From contig CM055107.1 of assembly GCA_029204225.1 (NCBI GenBank), positions 27,000,572 through 27,064,571 on the forward strand: a DNA stretch of 64,000 bases, given 5' to 3'. How positions within the stretch are numbered: position 1 is the first letter of the stretch; every line of letters begins with the position of its first letter. The DNA comes from Diphasiastrum complanatum. Taxonomy: Eukaryota > Streptophyta > Lycopodiopsida > Lycopodiales > Lycopodiaceae. Positions 48,536-59,071 of this stretch are shown here, one piece after another. The notes below the pieces were generated by a model. The model was not told the DNA's origin and searched no databases. It saw only the letters and a list, made by a program, of their open reading frames with translations. A program made the position numbers and the translations under genes.

Positions 48536-48882
48536 ACTCCAAGCGTCGGGGCCTATAATTGGCCTGTAATAAGTTGGCACATGATTGCACTCCTTTTCTT
48601 CTCCTTTTCTTGGATCTTGGTTTCTTGATTTCTTGGCTCATCTAGGCATCATTGGCCCTAGATCTTCTCCTCATGAGGTTGATCTTCTCATAAGAGGTGA
48701 ACAATCAAAGGGAAACTACCTTTGGATTAGTTTTGAAACCAGTGGATGAATGCAAGTGCTAATGATCATTCATGATTGTGATAGTTTGATTAACAAAAAC
48801 AAAATATGTGTTTATCATCCACAACAATCACACACAAGAAAAATAGGAGGCCTTCACAAGAAAGCAATAATGGAAGGAGGAG

Positions 48883-49981
<1,099 letters not shown>

Positions 49982-50808
49982 TGTGAAAAATGCAAAAATA
50001 AGCTTGGTAGAGGCCAAAAATCCTGTATATAGATAAACACACATGTGTGGAGCCTGTTCCCACATGTGAAACTAGTGTACTTGTCATGTAAAATAATCAT
50101 ATAGGTTGTACATATGATTTAATGCAAGTTCTAGTGGCTAAAAAGGCCAAAAACTAGTTTTCTAGACATATGACACATGGCATCAATCTATTGATTGCAT
50201 GAGCCAAATCCTTTGGTTAGGTGTCATATCACATGTGTGGAGGACAGCTCACATGTGTGGAATAAGCTGAAGTAGGCAAATTTGGACTTCTAGAAGATTT
50301 CCAAGTAGATCTCCATATAGAAGGAAAATGGACCAAAAGTGCTCAAAATAGAAGGTTTTGTCCAAGTGTCAGTTTTGCATGATGAATCATCATATGACAA
50401 AGCACCTTCACACATGTGGAATCAGAGGGATGATCAATACCACGAGCTCCTACTTATTGAATATATGGAGCCACATTTGGCCATAATCATTGTGAGACAC
50501 CAATCTTGGTTTTGGAAGCAATTTTGAGTGATTCTCTCCATTTGTCTACATTTGTTTTGATTGTTTTGAGGTTCTATCGAAGTGTAATTGATTTTCAGGT
50601 TGGAGTCCGTACTCAGACAGTGTTTCACATGTGTGAAACCAGAAAGTACACCTACCTTCAATCAATGATTGTTCTTGTTAGGATTTTGTGTCTAGAATTG
50701 ATCTAGATTGATCTTAATCTCAAGTAGATTGATAGATCAAGTAATCTGACAACCAATCCCTCTTGAGGATCAGATTAGGATCCACTCTTGGTCCTTAATT
50801 TTTGCACA
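49982..50808 (+). repeat. Candidate 5' LTR of element J
   Basis: It starts TGTGAAAAATGC and ends ATTTTTGCACA, which are near-perfect inverted ends. The 3' end is fixed by the primer site that follows. Several CACATGTGTG palindromes lie inside. No partner LTR was found, so the left edge is inferred. Confidence 0.5.
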
Positions 50809-50820
50809 TGGTATCAGAGC
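50809..50820 (+). other. Primer binding site of element J
   Basis: TGGTATCAGAGC lies directly after GCACA, complementary to initiator Met-tRNA. Confidence 0.85.
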
Positions 50821-52469
50821 CTAGTACAAGAGGTTTTGTTGAAATTGATAGTGTTAATCCAAATCAAAGCCAAAATTAGCAGTTTTTTGGAAACTAGTCA
50901 AATTTTGTGTAGCGAGTTGGATTTGATAGTTATCCTCAAAAATTTTGGTCCAGATCTTGTTGTGGGCTGTAGGAACCCTTTTCACACGTGTGAGGCCGTA
51001 CAGCTCTGGTTTTGACTGAGAAATTTCAAAAATTTGTAGAATTTGACTCACATACCCAAGTTGAGTGATTTTTGGTGCAAAATCAAGCATTTTCTATAGA
51101 GAATCTAATCCCTTGATTAGTTCTTGGATTAGATCAGCAAAAAAGTTAAAATTGAAGCTTGAAATAGGTGCATTAATTGATCTTCTCTGATTTTTTGAGT
51201 GTATGTTGAAGTTGAGAGAGATTTTGCTAAAAATCATAGATTAAGGAGTGATATGCAAGGTGAGAGGTTGAAATCCATTGTACCATCACTCTAGATTTGT
51301 TCAAGAGTGATAGGGTCAAGTTTAGAAGCATCAATTTTCTAGAAAACATCCTTGGATCTGTCCTCCAATTGAAACCTTTGAGAGGTTCTAGTGCATATAG
51401 AGCATCTATGCAAATCTTTTGTAGAATTTGACATAGATTGGCTTCAATTGAAAGTTCTAGAAAATAGATTGAGATCCAAGTCACATTATTCAATCCTACT
51501 CAATTTTTTTGAGTTTTTGTGAGGTTTGAAAAGAGTCATTAAGGTGTCTATGGCAAATGTGTAGAGAGAGATCCAACTTTCTAAGAGTTCTTTCCTTTGT
51601 AGAGCGCAAGATCTAGAAGCTCATTATGTGTTGTTATAGGTGAAGAATTTGTCTTCTCCTAGATGATCAAATCTGTCTAAGTGGTATTAGATCTTTGAAG
51701 CACAATATCTTAGTGAGAAAAGTCACAACTTTTGATTTGGAATTTCATTCCAAGTCTTAAAAAGTAGAGTAATTGGTGGAATCCAATAGGAGTGATTGAA
51801 TTCAATTTGTTGAGCAAAAATTGATATAGAATGTATGAAACTCAAATTAGTTCTATTCAACTTTCTTTTTGAGAGTGTGAGGATCAATTTGTGATCCCAT
51901 TGGATGTCTAGAATGAGGAGGAGTCCATATTCGAGTATTCATGCATGGTTGAGATCTTTGTGAATATCTAGTTGTCTAATTTTTTAAGCTTTGTGAAAAT
52001 TTTGTGGTATAGTTTGTTTTCAAATCAAATCAAATTCATTCTAAATCTCAAGAGTGAGAGTGAGTCCAAAAGAAGTGATTAAGTTTGATTTTCATGTATT
52101 TGAAACAAAACCCATCTTTTGTTCAAGAATCTCAAGTGTTGAGAGAACTAGTCAAGTGAAAAGGAAAATCTAGGTGTCAAATCTTTTTCATATCCATTTC
52201 AACTTTCAAAAGAAAGAGTCATTGGTATTTGATGAGTCCAATAGGAGATTGAATCTGATTCCTTTAGTGATTTGATTCAAAGATTGTGTGCTTTTGTCTT
52301 AGTGATCGAAGCAAAGTTTCCAAGTGACTAGTCATTACTGTGAAGATTGATTCTTAGGTTTGTGAGCTAGATCTTTTGTAGATCATTCTAGATTATTGAA
52401 GATATTCAAATTTGGTCTCTTGAAAGTCACAAATTACATTTGTAGATCATATCACAGGTTTTTATTCAC
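50821..52469 (+). other. Long untranslated leader of element J
   Basis: About 1.65 kb separates the primer site from the gag remnant, without a credible reading frame. It contains CACACGTGTG at 50983-50992 followed by AGGCCGTAC, echoing the motif order in other LTRs here. That suggests a rearranged or composite leader. Confidence 0.5.
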
Positions 52470-52870
52470 ATGGCATCAATAGGTGGCATCCTATTGAAGG
52501 AAAGAAAGGATCGTAAGTGCAACCTTTGTGGCAAGGGAGGATATATTTTCTCAAGATTCTACAAAAAGAAGACCAATCCATCCAAGAAGAACCAAAGCAA
52601 GGGGGCCGAGGAGAAGGATGGATCTTCAAGTTCGAAATGCAAATACAAGAAGGACAAGTCCAAGGAAAGGTGTTTCCTTTGTGGAAAGGTGAATGAGGCT
52701 TGGAGTCTCACAAGGACTTGCAAGGTTTGTCTTCAAGAGTCCATCACAACACATGTCCAAAATATACTTGTTCCATTGGAAGTCGCTCAGAAAAATTCCT
52801 TGGGATCATAGATGCACTTCGTTCCAAAACGCTCTCAGAATGAGAGTTCCAGAATAGTTTTGGGATCCGG
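52470..52870 (+). pseudogene. Element J gag remnant
   Basis: A start MASIGGILLKERKDRK runs straight into a damaged zinc knuckle (CNLCGKGGYIFSRF), a basic Lys/Ser-rich stretch and a second half knuckle (RCFLCGKVNEAW). The capsid part has been deleted. The frame ends at 52809, and nothing of pol follows. Confidence 0.7.
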
Positions 52871-53007
52871 GAGCATTCCAAATAGAAACATTGCATTTTT
52901 ATTTTATTTTTTGGTTTTTTTTTTAAATATGTGTTGGAGTGAAAGAAAACCACATCTAGGGATGTAAGAAAAATTCCATCTTCTTTGTTTGAATGATCTA
53001 CCTTAAG

Positions 53008-53140
53008 TATGAATGTGTCAAAGCTTATAGAAATTTTCTTTCATTGTATTTCTCTACCATGTTAGACAAAAATACACAATGTCTGACATGGCATAGATAT
53101 ACAATGAAAGATAATCTTTTACATAAGATGCACATTCATA
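53008..53140. ncRNA. Short symmetrical hairpin, miRNA-precursor-like or MITE
   Basis: Two 61-nt arms (53008-53068 and 53080-53140) are reverse complements across an 11-nt loop. Perfect blocks are TATGAATGTG at the base and CTTTCATTGTAT in the middle. Near the loop, ATTTCTCTACCATGTTAGAC pairs with TGTCTGACATGGCATAGATA, with about three mismatches and one G-U pair over 21 nt. A looser 20-nt internal loop separates the base from the middle. The size and geometry fit a plant miRNA precursor, but a miniature foldback transposon would look the same. No known miRNA was recognised. Confidence 0.4.
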
Positions 53141-54469
53141 TTTCTTGCATGTGAATGGAAAAGAGTCAATCAACTTTGCTCTTTAGCTCTAGCATTTGTC
53201 ATAGCCAAGTTTGTCTTTCATGTTTGGAGAAGTGACAGAAATTCAACTTGTTGGTCTACAATAGCTCTTTTGAAAAATCTAGAAAATTGTTTTGGGACAT
53301 GTATTCATGCATGTGAGGCCAATAATTTCTCAGGTCAATGTTGTAGAAAATAGTCCATCCGCGCATTATGGAATTGAATATCAAAATATGTGGGTGGAAT
53401 TCGTACAAAGATTTCATTCCTTCTTAATGATATTTGGGCATTATCTTGGAGTCCTTGGCATGCATTTTGAATTTGTCAACTCCACCATTTTTAATTCAAC
53501 AAGTAGTATAGCATGCATTGTTTGTTTCTTCCAAGCATTGTTTTGGATTGAATATGGATGCACAAATCAGTTTGAACTTGAGTATCCTAAGTGTGGCTGA
53601 AAATGGGGCTTTAGGGACTGTTGTTGGAGGGTATGCGGATATCAAGGCAACCCTAATTAGTTCTAATTTAGATGCTTTTCTACACAAAACTAATTTTACC
53701 CCACCTTAACTCTAACTCAACTAACACTAACCACACACATTCATCTTTGGAAGAGGTGAAAGGGGATGAGAGAGAGAGACAGTTAGAGGGAGGCACTCAT
53801 TAGATATTACATGGATCCATAAGAGAAGCTTTAACTAACAAAAACAATGAATAGCAAAATGAAAGAGAAATAGCAAATACAAACAAAGAGCACAAGACAC
53901 AAGGCAGTAGCACAATGAGAATGCTTGAATATCCAATTTGGTAGAGTTTCCTCCTCTCAATTAGCATGTGAAATGGTCTACAAGAGGTGTCTTTTTATCT
54001 TTGGGGAGGCCCTTGCCCCTTGGTTCCTATTGGCTAATTTAAGAAGGTAGGATTGAAATCCTAACCTTTCAAAGGAAATACAATCTAATCTATGGTGCAC
54101 AAAGAACCCAGCTACCACCATTTTACTTTTGACTAATTAACAAAAGCTTAGTAACCTAGTTAATTCAAACTTTAGTCCTTTACCATTATTTTATTTACAT
54201 GGCCCAAAGTCTAGTTTATGTAAAAAAAATTATTACAAGTGCTCATTGGGCTATGGGCTTATGCTCGTAGGATGCCACGGCCCTCGCAACTTATTTCTAC
54301 TTCCGGCCATTTTATTTATGTGCAAAGTGTGAAAGATTCAACTAGTTTCATTGCATTTTGCTATATTTCCATATTTGGCATATTGAGGCCAAAACTTGTT
54401 TTAGACTTAGAGGTTGACTTTTCAAAGTTCATTAGTCTAAATTTCATTTCAATAAACACTTTTTGAAAG
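53141..54469. other. AT-rich DNA, no gene recognised
   Basis: Short frames only. A GGCCATTTTATTTATG block near 54305 and purine-rich GAGAGAGAGACAG near 53770 are the only distinct features. Confidence 0.4.
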
Positions 54470-54960
54470 TGTGGGAAAGTTAGAATGCGAGTTTGAGTAG
54501 ATTCAAATTTGAATAGTTGAGTACATTGAATCTAGACCCAAATTAGTAGGGTTAGCATTTTGGTGGGAAAGCCAAGTGGCCAAATAGGGTTTGGACCTGC
54601 TATAAAAGGATGTAACTCATGGAGAGAGTGATCTTCTCTCTTCTCTATCTCATTTCATGCTTATACATGGTTCTCTTGGGTTCTACTATCCATTGGTGCA
54701 CTATCTTGGTGTTTGCTTGCAATTCTATGTGTAGAATGATCTATATTTGCTATTTTTGGATCCACACGTGTGAAATACAGTAGCTTGCTAGTTTTGTACG
54801 GACAACAACAGTACTTTTTCATTTCATTCAAGTTTGATCAAGTTCTATTGGTGTTGTGTGTATATGCTGATTTTTCTACATTGGTGAGATTGGTAGTGTA
54901 TTTCTCTTTCTAACCAAAGATCATTCAAGTAGATTGGATCTCTTGAAGTTGGTATGCTAA
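54470..54960 (+). repeat. Probable LTR fragment, related in layout to element A
   Basis: It begins TGTGGGAAAG and has a TATA box (TATAAAAGG at 54601). A CACACGTGTG palindrome at 54763-54772 is followed by AAATACAG and GTACGGAC. The same order of motifs, with similar spacing, occurs in the LTRs of element A (57155 TATA, 57311 palindrome, then AAATGCAG and GTACGGAC). No primer site or coding sequence follows, so it is a solo or truncated LTR. Confidence 0.45.
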
Positions 54961-55354
54961 GTGCTTGTGCAATGTGATCTCTCTTAATATCAACCTTTCT
55001 TTAATGTGTTCTCAGATGTCTGCTTTATTTTCTGTATGTGCCTCCTACCGGCCAATGCCGCCCCATTCCACTTTATACATCAGGTTCTCTTATCTTATCC
55101 TTTTCGGATATCCATATAGTATATTTTGGTCTTATATTATTTCTGTTATTTGGGTGTATCTTATCAAATCTGTTGTTTGTGGAAGATTGGCTGCATATTG
55201 AGCTGGTCCTTAATGTAGACGAAATTCTTGACATATTTCTACGCATCCGTGAAATTATTGTTGCTAGAAGTAGCTCTTAAGGGCATAATGAGACAATGCC
55301 ACAGAAGCAATTGTATATTGTTTTTCCATTAGATTCTCCATTTATATTTGTTTT

Positions 55355-55822
55355 TTGTTTGCCGTTTTAGCAATTGCACTCTCAGGCTTCTTTGAGAACG
55401 TGACATACACACACTTAGACATCTTTCATGACATGGCTCATGTAGTAGGAGAGCGGCCATCAGGAGGCGATAAGGAGGAACTTAGGTCAAGGACAAAGAA
55501 TTTTCTCAAGACGAACAACATTGGACAAAAAACACAGAGGTTTCTACCTTGTTTCAAAATTTAGTTTTTGTCTTTTGTTTTTGTTCATTGCACGTTCTTT
55601 GTTCTAGGTTGTATTGTAATTAATGAGGATGAGCGTGATGCAAAAATTGAGAGGCATCTGGAGAAGCAGCAGCGGGAGCTTTTAAGGGAAATCCAGGACA
55701 TTAAAGTTGATATTCGACGTATTTTCAACCCTTCCAAGATTTTTAAGCCCAACGAATTGGGCCAGCAAATAAAGATGGAGGTCGGAGTAGACCAGGATCC
55801 TTTTCCCACATTACGTCCCTGA
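55355..55822 (+). pseudogene. Decayed gene, N-terminal part with charged helix
   Basis: Two coding-like stretches lie here. The first reads FFENVTYTHLDIFHDMAHVV and GGDKEELRSRTKNFLK. The second, from about 55610, reads NEDERDAKIERHLEKQQREL and LREIQDIKVDIRRIF, a charged coiled-coil-like helix ending KPNELGQQIKME. Between them is an intron-like segment with GTTTCTACC at the left and TTTGTTCTAG at the right. Joining at those sites does not keep the frame, so the model is either decayed or mis-spliced in my reading. It probably forms one gene with the kinase-like part at 56094. Product unknown. Confidence 0.45.
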
Positions 55823-56097
55823 TGAAGCCGAAAGTATCTGGGCTACTCTAAAGCATGGCCATGGATAAAAGATTAACAAAGCAACAGAAGCACAGTTCCA
55901 AAAATGCTTTGAATCCATTCATTTAGAAAAATGTTTTTTTATAATAAGTTCTATTGGGAACGCGTATGAGGATGAAGTTGGTATAAACAACCAAAGTGAC
56001 TGTGTCTCCACTTGAAAGGTAGAGTAGCGTTTCCTTGTTACATGGCATTTCAAGTCATCGGGTCCTTCTAGAGCAAGGATAATAGCAGGGGTGATGG
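55751..56097 (+). repeat. Left copy of a duplicated segment (right copy 62739-63164)
   Basis: AACGAATTGGGCC through to AGCAGGGGTGATGGA is repeated, diverged, at 62739-63164. Both copies conserve a frame resembling QFQKCFESIHLEKCFF and YEDEVGINNQSD, with different stops. The right copy has about 80 extra bases. Without the inserted element A the copies would lie about 1.1 kb apart, so this is an old local duplication. Confidence 0.85.
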
Positions 56098-56640
56098 ATA
56101 GCTGTAAAATTGAGTGGTTCCGATTGGAGTTGCTACATGGAGATTATAGGTACGTCCGTACAGGTGAACAAAACGATGTAAGAGAGTCATTGTGTGCCTT
56201 TCTGCATTGTCGACCAATTGAACTGTACTTCCCACATGTTGATGTTAATGTGAATAAAAAAGCTGTCACTATTAAACGCTTTTTGGGTAGTGGTGCTACC
56301 AGCAATGTCACCGCTGTCTACATGATGGCAAAGAAGTTGTTGCAAAATGTTTCTTATTTGAATTTACTGGAGAAGGATGAAAAATACCTCAAGATGGTAG
56401 AAGGCATTGATGGTGTCCCAACTTTGGTGGGAATATCTGATGACTTCAAAACACCCTTATTGTCTCTAGAAAAATTATGCCTAAACAAGACATTAAAGGC
56501 TCGTTTTAGCTACATTGTGGACATTTTAAAGTCTGCACATGGAAAAGGTGTACTTCATTGAGATGTCAGAATGTCTAATGTTCTGCTAGTTGATACTACT
56601 TTTAAGCTCATCCACTGGGGTTAGAATTGGGTTTACAGTA
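56094..56640 (+). pseudogene. Kinase-like fold, decayed
   Basis: From ATG 56094 the frame reads MDSCKIEWFRLELLHGDYRY, then KRFLGSGATSNVTAVYMM, which looks like a glycine-rich ATP loop, and then GVPTLVGISDDFKTPLLSLE, a hinge-like region. It continues VDILKSAHGKGVLH, a stop (TGA at 56560, one change from CGA), and DVRMSNVLLVD. Together this is the pattern of a protein kinase catalytic loop (HxD followed by N). The segment after it (TTFKLIHWG) sits where the DFG-type motif would lie but has no DFG. The start also resembles the GD-containing motif that opens many N6/N4 DNA methyltransferases. The whole is a pseudogene. Families such as Crinkler-type kinases or kinases carried by mobile elements are possible, but I could not decide. 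Confidence 0.5.
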
Positions 56641-56865
56641 GAGTACACGCGATCAGTTCTTTGTGTCAGCAACTGAAAAGTAAAATGTGGAACTGTCATA
56701 TCATGTCCTCCCCCTTAGAAAATTTTGCGATAGTATTTTAGAATGGTTCAAGTATGCAAGATGACAGAAATGTATGCATGTGTGAGACATGGATGTATCA
56801 TGTAGCTCAGAGTTTTCGACGGGTGTTTAAAGTTTTTGTCTATTGTCCCGTCCCGTGTAGTGGTG
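56641..56865. other. Flank between kinase-like remnant and element A
   Basis: One frame continues coding-like for about 70 codons after a stop, without a recognisable motif. It ends at the target duplication of element A. Confidence 0.35.
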
Positions 56866-56870
56866 TGATG
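56866..56870 (+). other. Left target site duplication of element A (TGATG)
   Basis: TGATG precedes the 5' LTR and recurs at 62731-62735 directly after the 3' LTR. A perfect 5-bp duplication is the hallmark of copia integration. Confidence 0.95.
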
Positions 56871-57523
56871 TGTGAAAAATTGTCAACTAGTAGTATTTTC
56901 CTAACTTGAGATTTTGTAGGCCTATGGCCAAATAAAAGTTAGAGATAGGTTCATACATGTATGTAGAGGCCCAAAGTATGTGTACACTACTTTTGAGGTC
57001 ACATTAATTAGAGGAGGTCGAGTGTGGAGCTCTTCTATTGGCTCATAATTTGGTGCATTCCTATTTGACCAAATTTCTAGGTATATGGGTGAATCCTATT
57101 GGACCCCAATTTTAGCCTATCATAAGACAAGTGGCCAAGAGGCACTATGGCTGCTATAAATAGCCATCTCCACGAGTATGTACACATCTCATTTTCATTC
57201 TATTGAATGAATGTTATGCTCTTTGAAGGTCCATCTTCTTCTCTCTCACGTTTTTGTTCATATCTTCCATTCTAGCCACTAGAATTGTGATTTCTTTGTT
57301 GCTATGGCTTCACACGTGTGAAATGCAGGTTGTAGGCTCTGAAGTACGGACAGGGACAGCAAGTTTCTGTTTGTGGAAGCTTATGATCAGATTTTGATGT
57401 TTAGTTGATGTTTAGTATGCTTAACATCACAATTTCTATCATTTTTTCAATCTAGATGTGCATAACTTCCATGGCCAAGATCTTTATGAAACTTTAGCAT
57501 CTTTTGGATCTGAGTTTTTCACA
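56871..57523 (+). repeat. 5' LTR of element A (653 bp)
   Basis: It begins TGTGAAAAATTG and ends GAGTTTTTCACA, which are inverted ends. It contains TATAAATA at 57155-57162 and the palindrome CACACGTGTG at 57311-57320. It is identical to the 3' LTR except for position 57250. Confidence 0.97.
57155..57162 (+). promoter_or_regulatory. TATA box of the element A LTR promoter
   Basis: TATAAATA sits 284 bp into the LTR, with GAATG-rich sequence downstream. It most likely sets the start of the element's genomic RNA and marks the U3/R boundary about 30 bp further on. Confidence 0.65.
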
Positions 57524-57535
57524 TGGTATCAGAGC
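57524..57535 (+). other. Primer binding site of element A
   Basis: TGGTATCAGAGC immediately follows the 5' LTR. It is complementary to initiator Met-tRNA. Confidence 0.95.
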
Positions 57536-58132
57536 ATTAGGCGGCCAAATGTGCAGGTTTTGCCAGATTTAGAAGAGATTTGTGGGCGAGTTTGCTTTTG
57601 TAGCATTCCAATCAAGTTTCTAGCTAAAAATCTTGTTGATTTATGTGTAGAAATTGGATCTTTGTGATCAAAACATCATTTGTATGCATTTCAATTGAAG
57701 TAGGGCGAATTCCCTCTGTACTTATCAGAATAAGGAGACAAAAATTGTTTTGGAAAGAGGGAGATGCAAGATCCAACAAGATCCTATTAGTTTTCCATTC
57801 TAGCATATAGTTTTTTGATTCAATTTCTTGCTTCTTCATGTCAAAAACTTCAAAATTGATGTAACCCTCTGATTTTCAGTTTGCTGAATGATTCAAGAGT
57901 GTATTTCAATCTTAGGAGTGAGGGAAAAGCAAGTATATTGAGGTTTGGTCTTGGTTTGATCAAGAAATCATAAAACTAGTGGCTAAAATTAAGGAAAAAG
58001 TGAGGAAAAGAGAGAAAAAGTAAGGTTTTAGGTTCCAAATCTTTGTGATTTCTTCTTGTGTTTCATTTGTTGATTCAAGAGAGTGCTTAGTGCATTGGAA
58101 CAGGTCAAAGATCAGAGATCAATCATTGCAAC
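57536..58132 (+). other. Untranslated leader of element A
   Basis: About 600 bp without a long frame lie between the primer site and the gag start codon. RNA packaging signals would be expected here, but none can be recognised from sequence. Confidence 0.7.
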
Positions 58133-59071
58133 ATGGCTACAAATGGAGGCTACATGTTGGAAAGCAATGATAGGCTTACCTCCCTCAACTATTCTACTTG
58201 GAAAGTAAGGATGGAGTCTTTGCTTGAGATGAATGAGTTGATGGATATTGTTGTAGGTGTGGAGGAGAGACCTTTGGCACCTCAAGAACAATTGAGGTAT
58301 GACAAGAGGGCAAAGAAAGCCCTTCACATGATCAAGATGAATGTGACAAATGAGCTTATCAAAGAGGTTGGTAAGTGCACATCATCTAGTGAAGCTTGGG
58401 AAGCCTTGAAGAAGGTTTATGAATCCAAGTCTACTTCTAGAGTGTTGACTTTAAGAAGGCAAATCTTTTCTTGTATGCAAAAGAAGAGTGAGAATGGACA
58501 TGCTTTTGTTTTGAGAGTTAAAGCATTGAATGATGAGTTAGCATGCATTAATGATGGCATAAATAATGAGGAGCTTGTTCAAGTGATTCTCAATGGCTTG
58601 TTGGATGATCATGCTAATCTTGTTCAAAGTTATGCTATCCAAAAATGTTTACCAAGTGTTGGAGACTTGCAAGAGGTCTTGTTGGCTGAAGAATTCAGGT
58701 TGCAAGCAAGAGTGGGAGCATCTTCTACATCTCAAGGAGGAGAAGAGGAGGCAATGTTCTCTAAAGGCAAGTTCAAGGGCAAAGGTAAAAGCAATTGGTC
58801 TAAAGGGCAAGACCAAGGTGAGCACTCTACTTTTGGCAAAAAGAAGGATAGATCTAAGCTAAAATGTTTCTATTGTGGAGTCAAAGGGCATTTTGCTAGT
58901 GATTGTTTTAAGAAAAAGAGGGATCAAGGGGAAAAGCAAACCAATCTAACTATTGATGAGGGTGGGGATGAGCTTCTTTCAAATGATGCTTTGTTATGTC
59001 ATCTTGCTTGTTGGCTAATCATGGAGACATTGATCCTTGGTGGATTGATAGTGGAGCCACTTCTCATATGA
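58133..59071 (+). CDS. gag: Element A Gag protein
   Basis: This is a 312-residue Gag starting MATNGGYMLESNDRLT. Residues 15-220 carry the copia gag pattern (LNYSTWKVRMESLLEM, SSEAWEALKKVYESKSTSR, LACINDGINNEELVQVIL). A Lys/Gly-rich basic segment follows, with one CCHC zinc knuckle at residues 245-258 (CFYCGVKGHFASDC). The protein should assemble the cytoplasmic particle and bind element RNA. The last 25 or so residues are read from the region overlapping pol in another frame, and they look hydrophobic and unlike a normal Gag end. That suggests the natural product either shifts frame to enter pol or that a small indel has separated them. The ATG context (AACATGG) is good. Confidence 0.93.
   Translation: MATNGGYMLESNDRLTSLNYSTWKVRMESLLEMNELMDIVVGVEERPLAPQEQLRYDKRAKKALHMIKMNVTNELIKEVGKCTSSSEAWEALKKVYESKSTSRVLTLRRQIFSCMQKKSENGHAFVLRVKALNDELACINDGINNEELVQVILNGLLDDHANLVQSYAIQKCLPSVGDLQEVLLAEEFRLQARVGASSTSQGGEEEAMFSKGKFKGKGKSNWSKGQDQGEHSTFGKKKDRSKLKCFYCGVKGHFASDCFKKKRDQGEKQTNLTIDEGGDELLSNDALLCHLACWLIMETLILGGLIVEPLLI

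Noticed and set aside
53292-53600. 102-codon frame with hydrophobic stretches
   Set aside because: No domain, no start context, no homologue in the window, and AT-rich composition like the surrounding non-coding DNA.
54965-55280. Hydrophobic frames just before the duplicated locus, suggesting a membrane protein
   Set aside because: The two frames overlap and neither has a conserved motif. The hydrophobicity follows from T-rich sequence.
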